DNA of 14,327 nt, from contig DATECU010000032.1 of NCBI GenBank assembly GCA_035286745.1, positions 1 through 14,327 of the forward strand. Direction: 5' to 3'. Each line of letters begins with the position of its first letter. Within the stretch, counting starts at the first letter, position 1. A program made the position numbers and the translations under genes. Origin of the DNA: DATECU01 sp035286745. GTDB taxonomy: Bacteria > Acidobacteriota > Vicinamibacteria > Fen-336. This document shows, one piece after another, positions 6,970-13,776 of this stretch. The notes beneath the pieces were generated by a model. It was given only the letters and a program-made list of their open reading frames with translations. It made no database searches and had not been told where the DNA came from.

Positions 6970-8382
6970 TCACCTCACCTGCATGTCCGGGCTGGCGAGG
7001 AGCAGCCCACCCACCCGAGCCGCGACCGGGACGCTGCCCGTCGAGCCGACGCGGGCGGCGGCCGACAGGGTCTCCGCCCGGAGCGTGCCGCCAAAGACCA
7101 AACGGTTGATGGTCTCGGCCGCGGAACGCGGGTCGTCCGGGTTGCCACCGGCGTCGCGGACCAGGGAACGCGCGTTGGCGGTGACCCCGGTCATGGCCCC
7201 CGACGCCAGGTCGAGCGCGAAGTTCATGCGGGCAAGCTGGGAGGACGGGTTCAGCCAGTCGGCCCCGCGATTGCTGTACCCGGTAGGCGGGTTGCAGGCG
7301 TACAGGGGTTGACCCATGTCGGCCAACGCCCGGCGAATCGCAGCCGGATTGGCCACCTCGGCCCCCGCCGCCCGCAGGGCGCTCACGACGTACTCGAAAG
7401 GGGTCTTGGGTTTGCGGGTGACGAAGGCCTCGGCCCAAAAGTCGGCGCTGCCGAAGAGGCCGCGGACCACTTGTGCCAGGTCGCCACCGCTGCGGAGGAA
7501 GACGTCGGCCACCCGCGCCACCAGGGCCTCCGGCGGGTCGTCGGACACGAAACGCTGGGCCAGCTTCTTCGAGAGGAAGCGGGCGGTTGCCGGGTGGATC
7601 GCTAGGTGGTCGAAGAGCTTCTCGACCTCCTCGGCACCGCCGCCCGAGGGCAGGGAGAGACCAAACACCTGCTTGGCCCCGGTGTCGTGGCTTCCCGAGC
7701 GGAAGAGATAGCCGCCGCTGGTCGTGAGATTGTCGATGCCATGGCCGGTCAGAACCCGAGAGGCCTCGACCACGTCCCCCTGCGCATAGCCGGCGTCCAC
7801 GCCCACCGTGTGCAGCTCGAGCAGCTCGCGGCCCTGGTTCTCGTTGATCCCGCCGACCACCCGCCCACCCACCCGGCGCGGCAGCGTGTTCAGGTAGTTG
7901 TCGAGGTAGTAGAGCATGGCCGGGTGGAGAGAGGCCGCACCCAGCAGGTCGCGGAAGCGGCCCAGCACGTGCGGCCGGATGGCGTCCCGCTCGTAGGCGG
8001 TGATCGCGTAGCGGTCGAAGCCGTCGTTGACGAAGACGTTGAAGTGGTTGAACCAGAAGTCGGTGAGCAGCTCCTGGAGCTGATTCCTCCCGTGGACCGC
8101 CCGGATCACCTTCGCACTCGCCAGCTCATCCAGCACCACCCCGGTGGCCCTGGGATCGGCATTGGTGAGGGCCAGGATGCGCGCCGTCGTGTAGTCGAGG
8201 GTCGTGAACCGGGAGAGGCGACTGCTCAGTTCCGAATCGGGCTGCGGGTCGAGCTGTTCCTCGATCCACTTGGTGAGACCGTGATCGAGCACGCGGGCAA
8301 TCTCGCCCGGACGCGGTCCGTATCCTGCGCGGCTCAGCAGGTGCAGTGCGACGCGGGGACCGAGGGTGTCGGGCGCTGGCAC
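6970..8382 (-). CDS. DUF1800 family protein, first gene of the DUF1501/Rieske operon
   Basis: This belongs to the DUF1800 family, whose biochemical role is unknown. Numbering from the GTG at 8382, the signatures are ALHLLSRAGYGPRPGE near the start, WFNHFNVF (110-117), LHPAMLYYLDN, NENQGRELLELHTVG (180-194), RVLTGHGID, FLSKKLAQRFVSDDPP, TPFEYVVSALRAAGA and PTGYSN. All match the family, and 470 aa is a normal length. The frame is open upstream to a GTG at 8535, with an ATG at 8448. The segment 8383-8535 has low GC at third codon positions, rare codons (AGG, GGA, TTA) and Arg-rich sequence, and it overlaps a promoter for the divergent gene, so I prefer 8382. Against this, the 8535 GTG has a good AGGTGA site, while the 8382 site (AGAGAG) is weak. 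No signal peptide is visible from any start, in contrast to the three downstream genes. Confidence 0.88.
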   Translation of the reverse strand: MPAPDTLGPRVALHLLSRAGYGPRPGEIARVLDHGLTKWIEEQLDPQPDSELSSRLSRFTTLDYTTARILALTNADPRATGVVLDELASAKVIRAVHGRNQLQELLTDFWFNHFNVFVNDGFDRYAITAYERDAIRPHVLGRFRDLLGAASLHPAMLYYLDNYLNTLPRRVGGRVVGGINENQGRELLELHTVGVDAGYAQGDVVEASRVLTGHGIDNLTTSGGYLFRSGSHDTGAKQVFGLSLPSGGGAEEVEKLFDHLAIHPATARFLSKKLAQRFVSDDPPEALVARVADVFLRSGGDLAQVVRGLFGSADFWAEAFVTRKPKTPFEYVVSALRAAGAEVANPAAIRRALADMGQPLYACNPPTGYSNRGADWLNPSSQLARMNFALDLASGAMTGVTANARSLVRDAGGNPDDPRSAAETINRLVFGGTLRAETLSAAARVGSTGSVPVAARVGGLLLASPDMQVR

Positions 8383-8495
8383 GGGGCTCTCTGGAGTACT
8401 TGGACAAGCAGCATGCCCGAGAGGTTGGCTCCGCGCAAGCGCAGCCATCGCCCGGTTCGGCCGGCTGGCTGGCAACCGCCATCGGCTGCTTCGCC

Positions 8496-8524
8496 CTGCC
8501 CTGGCAGCACGAAAGAGGCATAAT
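8496..8524 (+). promoter_or_regulatory. Sigma-70-like promoter of the secreted hypothetical gene
   Basis: CATAAT (8519-8524) is a 5/6 match to the -10 box. At 17 bases upstream lies CTGCCC (8496-8501), a poor 3/6 match to -35. The predicted start is near 8531, giving a leader of about 35 nt that carries the AAAGGAG site for the ATG at 8566. This AT-richer patch stands out from its GC-rich surroundings. Confidence 0.4.
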
Positions 8525-8565
8525 CCTGCCCTCACGTCGCGTCACCTGAGCGAAAGGAGCGAGAG

Positions 8566-9369
8566 ATGAAGACACGACTGTTCCGCGGGGGCTCGACCCT
8601 CGGCGCGATCCTATGTCTGGCCACGGTGGTCCACGCCCAGAGCAGAGAGGACGCCCCGAGCGCCCCCAACCCTTCGGTGCCCCCCAGCACGCCGTCGAGC
8701 GTCTGGCACCGGCCAGCGGCGATCCTCTATGACAGCGGCCCCCTGATCACGCACCCCGGGGGCGGTGCGGGAGGCGCCGACGCCAGCCGGCTCCAGGTCA
8801 CCAGCCTGAGCATGACCACGCTCGGCTTCGGCCACCAGATCGCCAACAACAACAGCGTGGCCGAGGACTTCACAGTGCCGGCCCCCGGCTGGGGCCTCAC
8901 CCAGATCACCTTCTTCGGGTACCAGACCGGATCCACCACCACCTCCACCATCAACGCCGTCCAGGTGAGGCTCTGGAACGGACCGCCTAACGGTGGCGGC
9001 ACCGTGATCTGGGGAGACATGGCCACCAACCGGCTGGCCAGCACCAGCTTCTCGAACATCTACCGCGATAGCGAAACGACCGTCGGCAACAACTCGCGGC
9101 CCATCATGGCGGCGATCGCGACCGTCGCCACCACGCTGACACCTGGCACCTACTGGGTGGAGTGGCGAATGGGGGGTAGTCTCGCCTCAGGCCCCTGGGC
9201 GCCGCCGCTCACCGTCCTCGGCCAGACCACGACCGGCAACGCCCTCCAGAACCTGGCCGGCACGTGGGGAACTGCCAACGACGGCGGCACGGGAACACAG
9301 CAGGGGTTCAAGTTCATCGTCGAGGGCAACGTGCTGCCCGTCGAACTGCAGAAGATCGAGATCCGCTAG
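8566..9369 (+). CDS. Secreted protein of unknown function ending in an LPVEL motif
   Basis: I do not recognise a named family. The ATG at 8566 follows AAAGGAG at good spacing. Residues 1-24 are a signal peptide (Lys/Arg start, hydrophobic core, VHA before Gln25). A Ser/Pro-rich stretch follows (about 26-45). The rest is predicted all-beta and rich in Thr, Gly and Asn, with TFFGYQTG, VQVRLWNG and TYWVEWRM. These resemble jelly-roll or lectin-like segments in extracellular proteins that report 'choice-of-anchor' type folds. The C-terminus is VLPVELQKIEIR. LPVEL followed by a strand is common in secreted proteins of Bacteroidota and Acidobacteriota, usually just before further domains or sorting signals; here the protein stops there. 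No membrane anchor, PEP-CTERM or LPXTG motif was seen. It is divergent from the DUF1800 operon and isolated as a single-gene unit ended by a strong hairpin. Confidence 0.82.
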   Translation: MKTRLFRGGSTLGAILCLATVVHAQSREDAPSAPNPSVPPSTPSSVWHRPAAILYDSGPLITHPGGGAGGADASRLQVTSLSMTTLGFGHQIANNNSVAEDFTVPAPGWGLTQITFFGYQTGSTTTSTINAVQVRLWNGPPNGGGTVIWGDMATNRLASTSFSNIYRDSETTVGNNSRPIMAAIATVATTLTPGTYWVEWRMGGSLASGPWAPPLTVLGQTTTGNALQNLAGTWGTANDGGTGTQQGFKFIVEGNVLPVELQKIEIR

Positions 9370-9376
9370 CGCGCCT

Positions 9377-9414
9377 CTCGGACCGGCCGTGACGTCCGCT
9401 CCGGCCGGTCCGAG
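9377..9414. terminator. Perfect 13-bp hairpin between convergent genes, probable terminator
   Basis: CTCGGACCGGCCG (9377-9389) and CGGCCGGTCCGAG (9402-9414) are exact reverse complements with a 12-base loop. The hairpin starts 8 bases after the stop of the secreted gene and lies before the stop of the convergent SpoIID gene at 9444. No T tract follows on either strand, so it may act as a rho-independent-like stop in a GC-rich genome or as an mRNA 3'-end protector for both genes. Confidence 0.65.
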
Positions 9415-9443
9415 CTCTCCCTGCGTCGCTGGGCGGCGGTCGC

Positions 9444-11060
9444 TCAGCGAGCGTCCGTCGAGCCGAACGAGGGCACAGGCCCCACGGTCACTCCGCTGTA
9501 GTACGACTGCAGGATCTGCTCCGCGGTCTGCCCTCTGAGGGCCCGCCCTTGAGCGCCGTACTGGCTCATGCCCACGTTGTGCCCGAAGCCGCCGCCGTAG
9601 AACACCAGGCTGGCCACGCGATTCGCGCCGTCCCGCGTGATCACGAAGGTCGACGGGCTGTTCGGGGCCGAAGTGGCCGCGGTGCCGCCGGGAGTCACGC
9701 CCGAGAGCGTCGCCAGCCTGCGCAGATCGGACCAGCCGCTGACCGTGGTCTGCCCCCAGTCGCCGTCGATCGCCGCGCGCATCATGCGCCCGGAGGCTCC
9801 TCGCAGCGTGATCTGGATGTCGTCGATCACTGCCGCGCTCGAGGGAACCCCAAAGCTCTCCTTGAGTCGGGACAAGAGCTCAGCGGCGGTGCGGGTGCGC
9901 GTCCAACGATGCAGAGAGGTGAGCGGGTTGCCGGTCACCGGGCTGACCTCGGAAGAGCCCGGGTAGACGGTGGTGTAGAACGTGTACACGCCGGCGTCCG
10001 TGCTGAGGTCGACGGCCAGCGGATCGGCGCTGTCGTGAATGCCACGCAGGGCCGGGTCCGGGTTGGTACCGGGATAGCCGCCAACCGGAAAGACGTACTC
10101 GTTGCTCTCGGTGTGCCCGCCCATGGACGAGGAGTAGAGGGCGGAGACCAGACGGTCGTTTCTGGTGATCACCAGGCCGCTCGTGGACTTGGCGGCGTCC
10201 AGGGCCACCGCCGTCTCCGAAGATTGGCCCCGGTAGACCTGCGACGATGTCGAGTCGTCGATGTCGAAGCCCCGGGAGTTGAAACGGCCGATGTTGGCCA
10301 ACGCATAGCCGCGAGCGGTGATGGCCTGCGCCCTGAGCGCCTCCCGATGGAAGGACCCCAGGCTCTCGTTCACGACCACGCCGGGGACGTAGTTCTCGAT
10401 GTCCACCAGATTGGCCAGGCGTAGCTTGGCGGGGTCCGCCTCGCTCGCGTAGACCGCCAGCTCCCCGTGGTAAGGAGCCGGCGTGTACTGGTAGACGCCG
10501 CCGATGGGGGGCAGCAGCCGGTTCAGCCTTCTGATCGAGTTGACGACCAGGAGCGAGTCGTCCGCCGCGCGCACCCGCAAGGGACCGGGATGGCTGCCCA
10601 GGCTCACCCCCTTGAGCGTGATGGCGATCGGCCCGCCCAACGAGGCTCGGGCGAAGGCGAGGCCCTGTCCCGGCCAGCCGACGGCCAGCAGGGCCCCGGT
10701 CGCGGGGTCCAGGAGGTCGAAGAACCCGGTGCCTGTGATTTCCACCACGGTGTGGTTGTGGGCGGCCGAGGTCAGGTACTCCGACACCAGGTTGCCGCCG
10801 GCGTCGAACGAGCTAGGCGTGATGCCGACGCGGAGGATCTGGGGGGCGAAGGAGGGCGCGGGGTCGAGCAGGACCGGGCCCAGCTCGGGGCGATCTCCAG
10901 AGGCGTGCGAGCACCCGCCCTGCTCCTCGATGGTGCGAAAGAAGGCGCGCTCCTCGAGGGCCTGGAGGCGTCGCGCGTCCAGAGGTTCCTGGGACAGGCA
11001 CGGCGCGCCGGCGGCGGCGATTCCAATCAAGACCAGGGAAGAGACGGCGGTCAGGCGCAT
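9444..11060 (-). CDS. Secreted SpoIID/LytB-domain protein, predicted peptidoglycan glycan-strand lyase
   Basis: SpoIID/LytB-domain proteins cut or promote cutting of peptidoglycan; SpoIID itself is a lytic transglycosylase acting on glycan stripped of stem peptides. Numbering from the ATG at 11060 (538 aa), the SpoIID core runs from about 215 to 535. It contains IENYVPGVVVNES with Glu232 at the catalytic position, EALRAQAITARGYAL, SSQVYRG, the SSSMGGHTESNEYV segment and the C-terminal GGGFGHNVGMSQYGAQG followed by QILQSYYSG. Residues 1 to about 23 are a signal peptide (MRLTAVSSLVLIG). The region 70-190 has no domain I recognise and looks beta-rich. The frame is open to 11114, but GGAGGG is spaced correctly before the ATG at 11060 and a promoter overlaps the extension, so 11060 is preferred. 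In non-sporulating Gram-negatives such proteins act in the periplasm. The gene is transcribed after the SCO gene but has its own promoter. Confidence 0.9.
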   Translation of the reverse strand: MRLTAVSSLVLIGIAAAGAPCLSQEPLDARRLQALEERAFFRTIEEQGGCSHASGDRPELGPVLLDPAPSFAPQILRVGITPSSFDAGGNLVSEYLTSAAHNHTVVEITGTGFFDLLDPATGALLAVGWPGQGLAFARASLGGPIAITLKGVSLGSHPGPLRVRAADDSLLVVNSIRRLNRLLPPIGGVYQYTPAPYHGELAVYASEADPAKLRLANLVDIENYVPGVVVNESLGSFHREALRAQAITARGYALANIGRFNSRGFDIDDSTSSQVYRGQSSETAVALDAAKSTSGLVITRNDRLVSALYSSSMGGHTESNEYVFPVGGYPGTNPDPALRGIHDSADPLAVDLSTDAGVYTFYTTVYPGSSEVSPVTGNPLTSLHRWTRTRTAAELLSRLKESFGVPSSAAVIDDIQITLRGASGRMMRAAIDGDWGQTTVSGWSDLRRLATLSGVTPGGTAATSAPNSPSTFVITRDGANRVASLVFYGGGFGHNVGMSQYGAQGRALRGQTAEQILQSYYSGVTVGPVPSFGSTDAR

Positions 11061-11110
11061 GAGGGCCCTCCAGGCGGGTTCCTCCGTCGCGTTGGCGATC
11101 GGGTGCCGAG

Positions 11111-11139
11111 ACACTACCCCGGCTCGGGAAGGCCGTCAA
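11111..11139 (-). promoter_or_regulatory. Sigma-70-like promoter of the SpoIID-domain gene
   Basis: On the minus strand, TTGACG (11139-11134) is a 5/6 match to -35. A 17-base spacer leads to TAGTGT (11116-11111), which keeps T1, A2 and T6 of the -10 box. Transcription would start near 11104, giving a leader of about 44 nt before the ATG at 11060. It excludes the longer start at 11114. Confidence 0.45.
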
Positions 11140-11175
11140 GGACCCGCCGCCTGCACTCGTTCGGCGGGCCGGCGG

Positions 11176-12045
11176 TCAGCCGCTTGCGGCTGTGAGAGCG
11201 GCGACCAATTCGGCCGGCTTCCACTCGTTGCCGTTGCAGATGCGAAAGAGCCTGCCCTGGCTGTCGATCACGACCGTACGCAGGTTGTGGGTGAAGCCAC
11301 CCGCCTCCTCGGAGTAGTCAAGGCCGAACGCCTCGCCCAGGCGCCGGATCTCCGGCTCGCTGCCGCTCGCAAGCCGCCAGTGCACGAACGGGGGAGCGGT
11401 CCGCTGGTACGGCATACCGTAGGCGCGGAGCACCGCCGGCTTGTCGTGGCGGGCATCGAAGCTGACCGCGAGCAGGTGCGTGCGCGCCATGAGGGCCGCG
11501 TCGGCCGCCAGGGTCGCATGCGCCTGAGCGAAGTTCTTCATCATGAGGGGGCAGAAGTCGGGCAATGGACAGCGGGTGAAGATGAAGGTGACGGCCACCG
11601 CCCTCCCGCGGTAGTCGGCCAGGTGAAGGGTGTTGCCGTCCTGGTCGACCAGAGCCACGTCGGGGACCAGATCGCCTGGCTGCGGCTCGCGGGCCTGAGG
11701 CGGCACCGTCGCCCCTGGGTCCGGCGTGCCCTTCCTGACCACCACGATCTCCTCGATCCAGTACCGGCTGTCGGGGGCAACCAGGGTGGCCGTGATCCGA
11801 TCGCCGGGCGCGATGGCCTTGAGGATCGCCTGGTCCTTCTCCAGCACCACGAAAGGCATGGTCATGGCCGGCATGAAGCCGGGGATGTCCTGGTGGGCGA
11901 TGGTGACCTTGCGCTCTCCGATATCGACCGCCAGCACCTGGCCCGTGATGGGGTAACGTTTGGCGCTGGCGGCCGGCTCGCGCGTGCAGGCGATGGTCGG
12001 GGCCAGGGATAGAACGAGGGCCACGCTTCGTGTGATGTGTGCCAT
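11176..12045 (-). CDS. SCO1/SenC copper chaperone with N-terminal CusF-like copper-binding domain
   Basis: This protein would bind copper in the periplasm and help assemble the CuA centre of cytochrome c oxidase or handle thiol redox there. Residues 1-20 are an export signal ending TIAC, a poor lipobox, so it may be a lipoprotein. Residues about 30-105 are CusF-like: ITGQVLAVD, then His51 and MPAMTMPF with Met61 and Met63. These are the known His/Met ligand positions, but the CusF Trp is replaced by Met58. Residues about 120-289 are a thioredoxin-fold SCO domain: VPDVALVDQDG, VTFIFTRC (Cys159), Cys165, and GFTHNLRT with the conserved His253. The two Cys are separated by five residues (CPLPDFC) instead of the classical three, a variant known in this family. 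The start at 12045 has no purine-rich ribosome site, and a -10 box ends seven bases upstream, which suggests a leaderless mRNA. The frame is open upstream to 12495, but that extension is antisense to the GGDEF gene. Confidence 0.9.
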   Translation of the reverse strand: MAHITRSVALVLSLAPTIACTREPAASAKRYPITGQVLAVDIGERKVTIAHQDIPGFMPAMTMPFVVLEKDQAILKAIAPGDRITATLVAPDSRYWIEEIVVVRKGTPDPGATVPPQAREPQPGDLVPDVALVDQDGNTLHLADYRGRAVAVTFIFTRCPLPDFCPLMMKNFAQAHATLAADAALMARTHLLAVSFDARHDKPAVLRAYGMPYQRTAPPFVHWRLASGSEPEIRRLGEAFGLDYSEEAGGFTHNLRTVVIDSQGRLFRICNGNEWKPAELVAALTAASG

Positions 12046-12051
12046 GCGCTC

Positions 12052-12080
12052 ACTGTAGGAGGAGGGTCGGCCTCGCGCAA
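12052..12080 (-). promoter_or_regulatory. Putative promoter giving a leaderless SCO mRNA
   Basis: On the minus strand, TTGCGC (12080-12075) and TACAGT (12057-12052, 4/6 to -10) are 17 bases apart. The normal 6-base gap from the -10 box puts the transcription start on the A of the ATG at 12045. This agrees with the absence of a Shine-Dalgarno sequence there. The -35 match is only 3/6. Confidence 0.35.
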
Positions 12081-12101
12081 GGGCCGCTGCGAACGGACGG
12101 G

Positions 12102-12177
12102 AAACCACAGAGGCACGGAGGCACAGAGCGCCGGGCGCAAACGACCGGATTCGCCACAAAGACACGAGGAACGGAAG
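12102..12177. repeat. Pair of CACAGAGGCACGGAG-type intergenic repeat units
   Basis: Two related units lie in the divergent intergenic region. The first reads CCACAGAGGCACGGAGGCAC from 12105. The second reads CCACAAAGACACGAGGAACG from 12154, 49 bases further on. Both follow a CCACARAGRCACGRAGRMAC pattern, which I recognise from many environmental bacterial genomes, where near-identical 'CACAAAGACACGAAG' units recur between genes. Their origin and function are not known to me. Both units have the same orientation. They explain the out-of-place, less GC-biased composition of 12100-12180 and the spurious long upstream extension of the SCO reading frame. Confidence 0.6.
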
Positions 12178-12270
12178 TCGTAGGGCCCCGACCCGCGATC
12201 GCCGGCGGCCCGGGCTCGAAGGACCGGTATCGAGCGACCCCTGCGGCGGCCAGGGCCAAGCTCCGCTAGA

Positions 12271-13746
12271 ATGTCGGGCAAGGTGAGCTTCCCGGATCCT
12301 CAGCAGCCCGCATTGAGCCAGGACCGCACGGTCCGGGCTCTGATGTCCCTGGTGGAGGAACTGACCGTGGGCCGCGACGAGGAGGGCCTGCTGCACGCCA
12401 GCCTGGAGCGGCTGGTGAACGTGCTCGAGCTGTCGGCGGGGGTGACCTTCCTGCTCCAGCCCGATGGCCGGCTGGCCGACGCCGCCACTTTCCAAGCCTC
12501 GGTGACCGAGGTGGAGGAGGCGGAGGCGCTGGGGCGCCAGGCGATCGAGAGGGGCCGGCCCGGGGTGCAGGAACTGGAAGGGGCCGGCTGGTGGGCGGCC
12601 ACCCCCCTGGTAGCCCGCCGGGAAACGTTAGGTGTGCTGACCCTGTTGGAGCTGCGGCCGAACGGCCTGGCGCCCGACCTGGAGCTGCTCCAGGCCCTGG
12701 GCAAGCAGCTCGGCACCGGCCTCGAGAACGCTCGCCTCTACGCCGCGCTTCAGGCATCCTCCGAGCGCACCGAGGTCCTGAACCGCATTACCGCCACCCT
12801 GGCCTCGAGCCAGGACCTGCGGGCGGCGATCGCCCCCTTCGCTCGGGAGATCTCCCTGATCGAGGGCTTCGACCGGCTGGCCCTTGGCTTCGTCAGCGAC
12901 TCGGGGGACTACATCGAGGTGGTGGGCCATCCCGAGGACGCCACCTGGGGCCTGGGCAACGTGATCCCGGTGGTGGGCAGCGGGCCGGGTTCGGTGGTGC
13001 TCGACAACCGGGCCATCCTGCAGCCCGACCTGCTCCACAGCCACCGCTTCATCGAGGACATGCGGCTCTTGGAGGAGGGTATCCGCGCCTACCTGCTCTT
13101 GCCCCTCATCGCCCGGGGCCGCGCCATCGGGGCGCTGGCGCTGGGCTCGGCCAAGAGCGAGGCCTACGACGAGGCGACGCTCGGCCGCCTGCAGCCGGTG
13201 GCCGATTCGGTCTCGCTGGCGCTGGAGAACGTGCGCCTCTTCCAGAAGACCCGCGAGCTGTCCATCACCGATGAGGTGACGCCGCTGTACAACCATCGCT
13301 TCTTCCACCAGATCCTGGACCGGGAGTTGAAGCTGGTGGACCGCTATGGCTCGGTGCTGTCGCTGATCTTCCTCGACCTCGATCGCTTCAAGCCCATCAA
13401 CGACCAGTACGGCCATCTGCGCGGCAGCCGGGTGCTACGCGAGGTGGGCTTCTTGCTGCGGGCGGCGGTCCGGGAGACCGATTACCCGGCCCGTTACGGG
13501 GGCGACGAGTTCGTGGTCATCCTGCCGCAGACCGAGCGGGTGGCGGCCGAGACCCTGGGGGGCAAGCTGCGCACCCTGATCGAGGGCCACACCTTCCTGC
13601 AAGAGGAGGGCATCAACGCCAAGCTGGGAGCGTCGTTTGGCGTCGCCACCTATCCCACCGAGGTCCGCAGCAAAGAGGCCCTGATCCGCCTGGCCGACAA
13701 GCGGATGTACGAGGAGAAGGACCGGCGCCACGGCGCACGCCCCTGA
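12271..13746 (+). CDS. GAF-GAF-GGDEF diguanylate cyclase
   Basis: This protein is predicted to make cyclic di-GMP from two GTP in the cytoplasm, controlled by two sensory GAF domains. Residues about 20-160 form GAF 1 (LERLVNVLELSAGVTFLLQPDG, then TPLVARRETLGVLTLLEL and a helix ending LENARLY). Residues about 165-325 form GAF 2 (same ending, LALENVRLF). The GGDEF domain spans about 330-488: TDEVTPLYNHRFF, FLDLDRFKPINDQYGH with the metal-binding Asp, and GGDEF at 410-414. RETD at 401-404 lies exactly five residues before GGDEF, so the inhibitory product-binding I-site is intact. No membrane segment is visible, and the GAF ligand is unknown. The ATG at 12271 has no convincing ribosome-binding site. 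A TAGAAT (12267-12272) overlaps it, so an alternative GTG at 12283 on a near-leaderless transcript is possible. It is divergent from the SCO gene and convergent with the chemotaxis-type gene 30 bases away. Confidence 0.93.
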   Translation: MSGKVSFPDPQQPALSQDRTVRALMSLVEELTVGRDEEGLLHASLERLVNVLELSAGVTFLLQPDGRLADAATFQASVTEVEEAEALGRQAIERGRPGVQELEGAGWWAATPLVARRETLGVLTLLELRPNGLAPDLELLQALGKQLGTGLENARLYAALQASSERTEVLNRITATLASSQDLRAAIAPFAREISLIEGFDRLALGFVSDSGDYIEVVGHPEDATWGLGNVIPVVGSGPGSVVLDNRAILQPDLLHSHRFIEDMRLLEEGIRAYLLLPLIARGRAIGALALGSAKSEAYDEATLGRLQPVADSVSLALENVRLFQKTRELSITDEVTPLYNHRFFHQILDRELKLVDRYGSVLSLIFLDLDRFKPINDQYGHLRGSRVLREVGFLLRAAVRETDYPARYGGDEFVVILPQTERVAAETLGGKLRTLIEGHTFLQEEGINAKLGASFGVATYPTEVRSKEALIRLADKRMYEEKDRRHGARP

Positions 13747-13776
13747 CCGGGGCGGTGGCGGTGCCGGTCGAGCCCG

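Noticed and set aside
5814..7109. Long plus-strand open frame (431 codons) opposite DUF1501
   Set aside because: The minus strand encodes complete DUF1501 signatures; the plus frame is low-complexity Gly/Arg/Gln-rich sequence without a domain.
8466..8510. CTGGCA words upstream of the secreted gene as sigma-54 promoters
   Set aside because: Neither has TTGC at the required six-base distance.
7606..8523. Plus-strand frame opposite DUF1800, and similar frames opposite the receptor and GGDEF genes (for example 1246-2100 and 12628-13416 on the minus strand)
   Set aside because: All are antisense shadows of genes with clear family motifs.
11061..11114. Longer start of the SpoIID protein at 11114
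   Set aside because: The ATG at 11060 has a strong GGAGGG site and begins a proper signal peptide; the extension overlaps the predicted promoter.
10504..12012. Plus-strand open frame (502 codons) spanning the SpoIID and SCO genes
   Set aside because: It crosses two well-supported minus-strand genes and their intergenic promoter, so it is a compositional artefact.
12102..12177. CRISPR array
   Set aside because: Only two short, diverged units with one gap between them, and no repeat of CRISPR length or cas gene.
12046..12495. Upstream extension of the SCO reading frame to 12495
   Set aside because: The extension is antisense to the GAF domain coding region and translates the CACAGAG-type repeat; a signal-peptide start fits at 12045.
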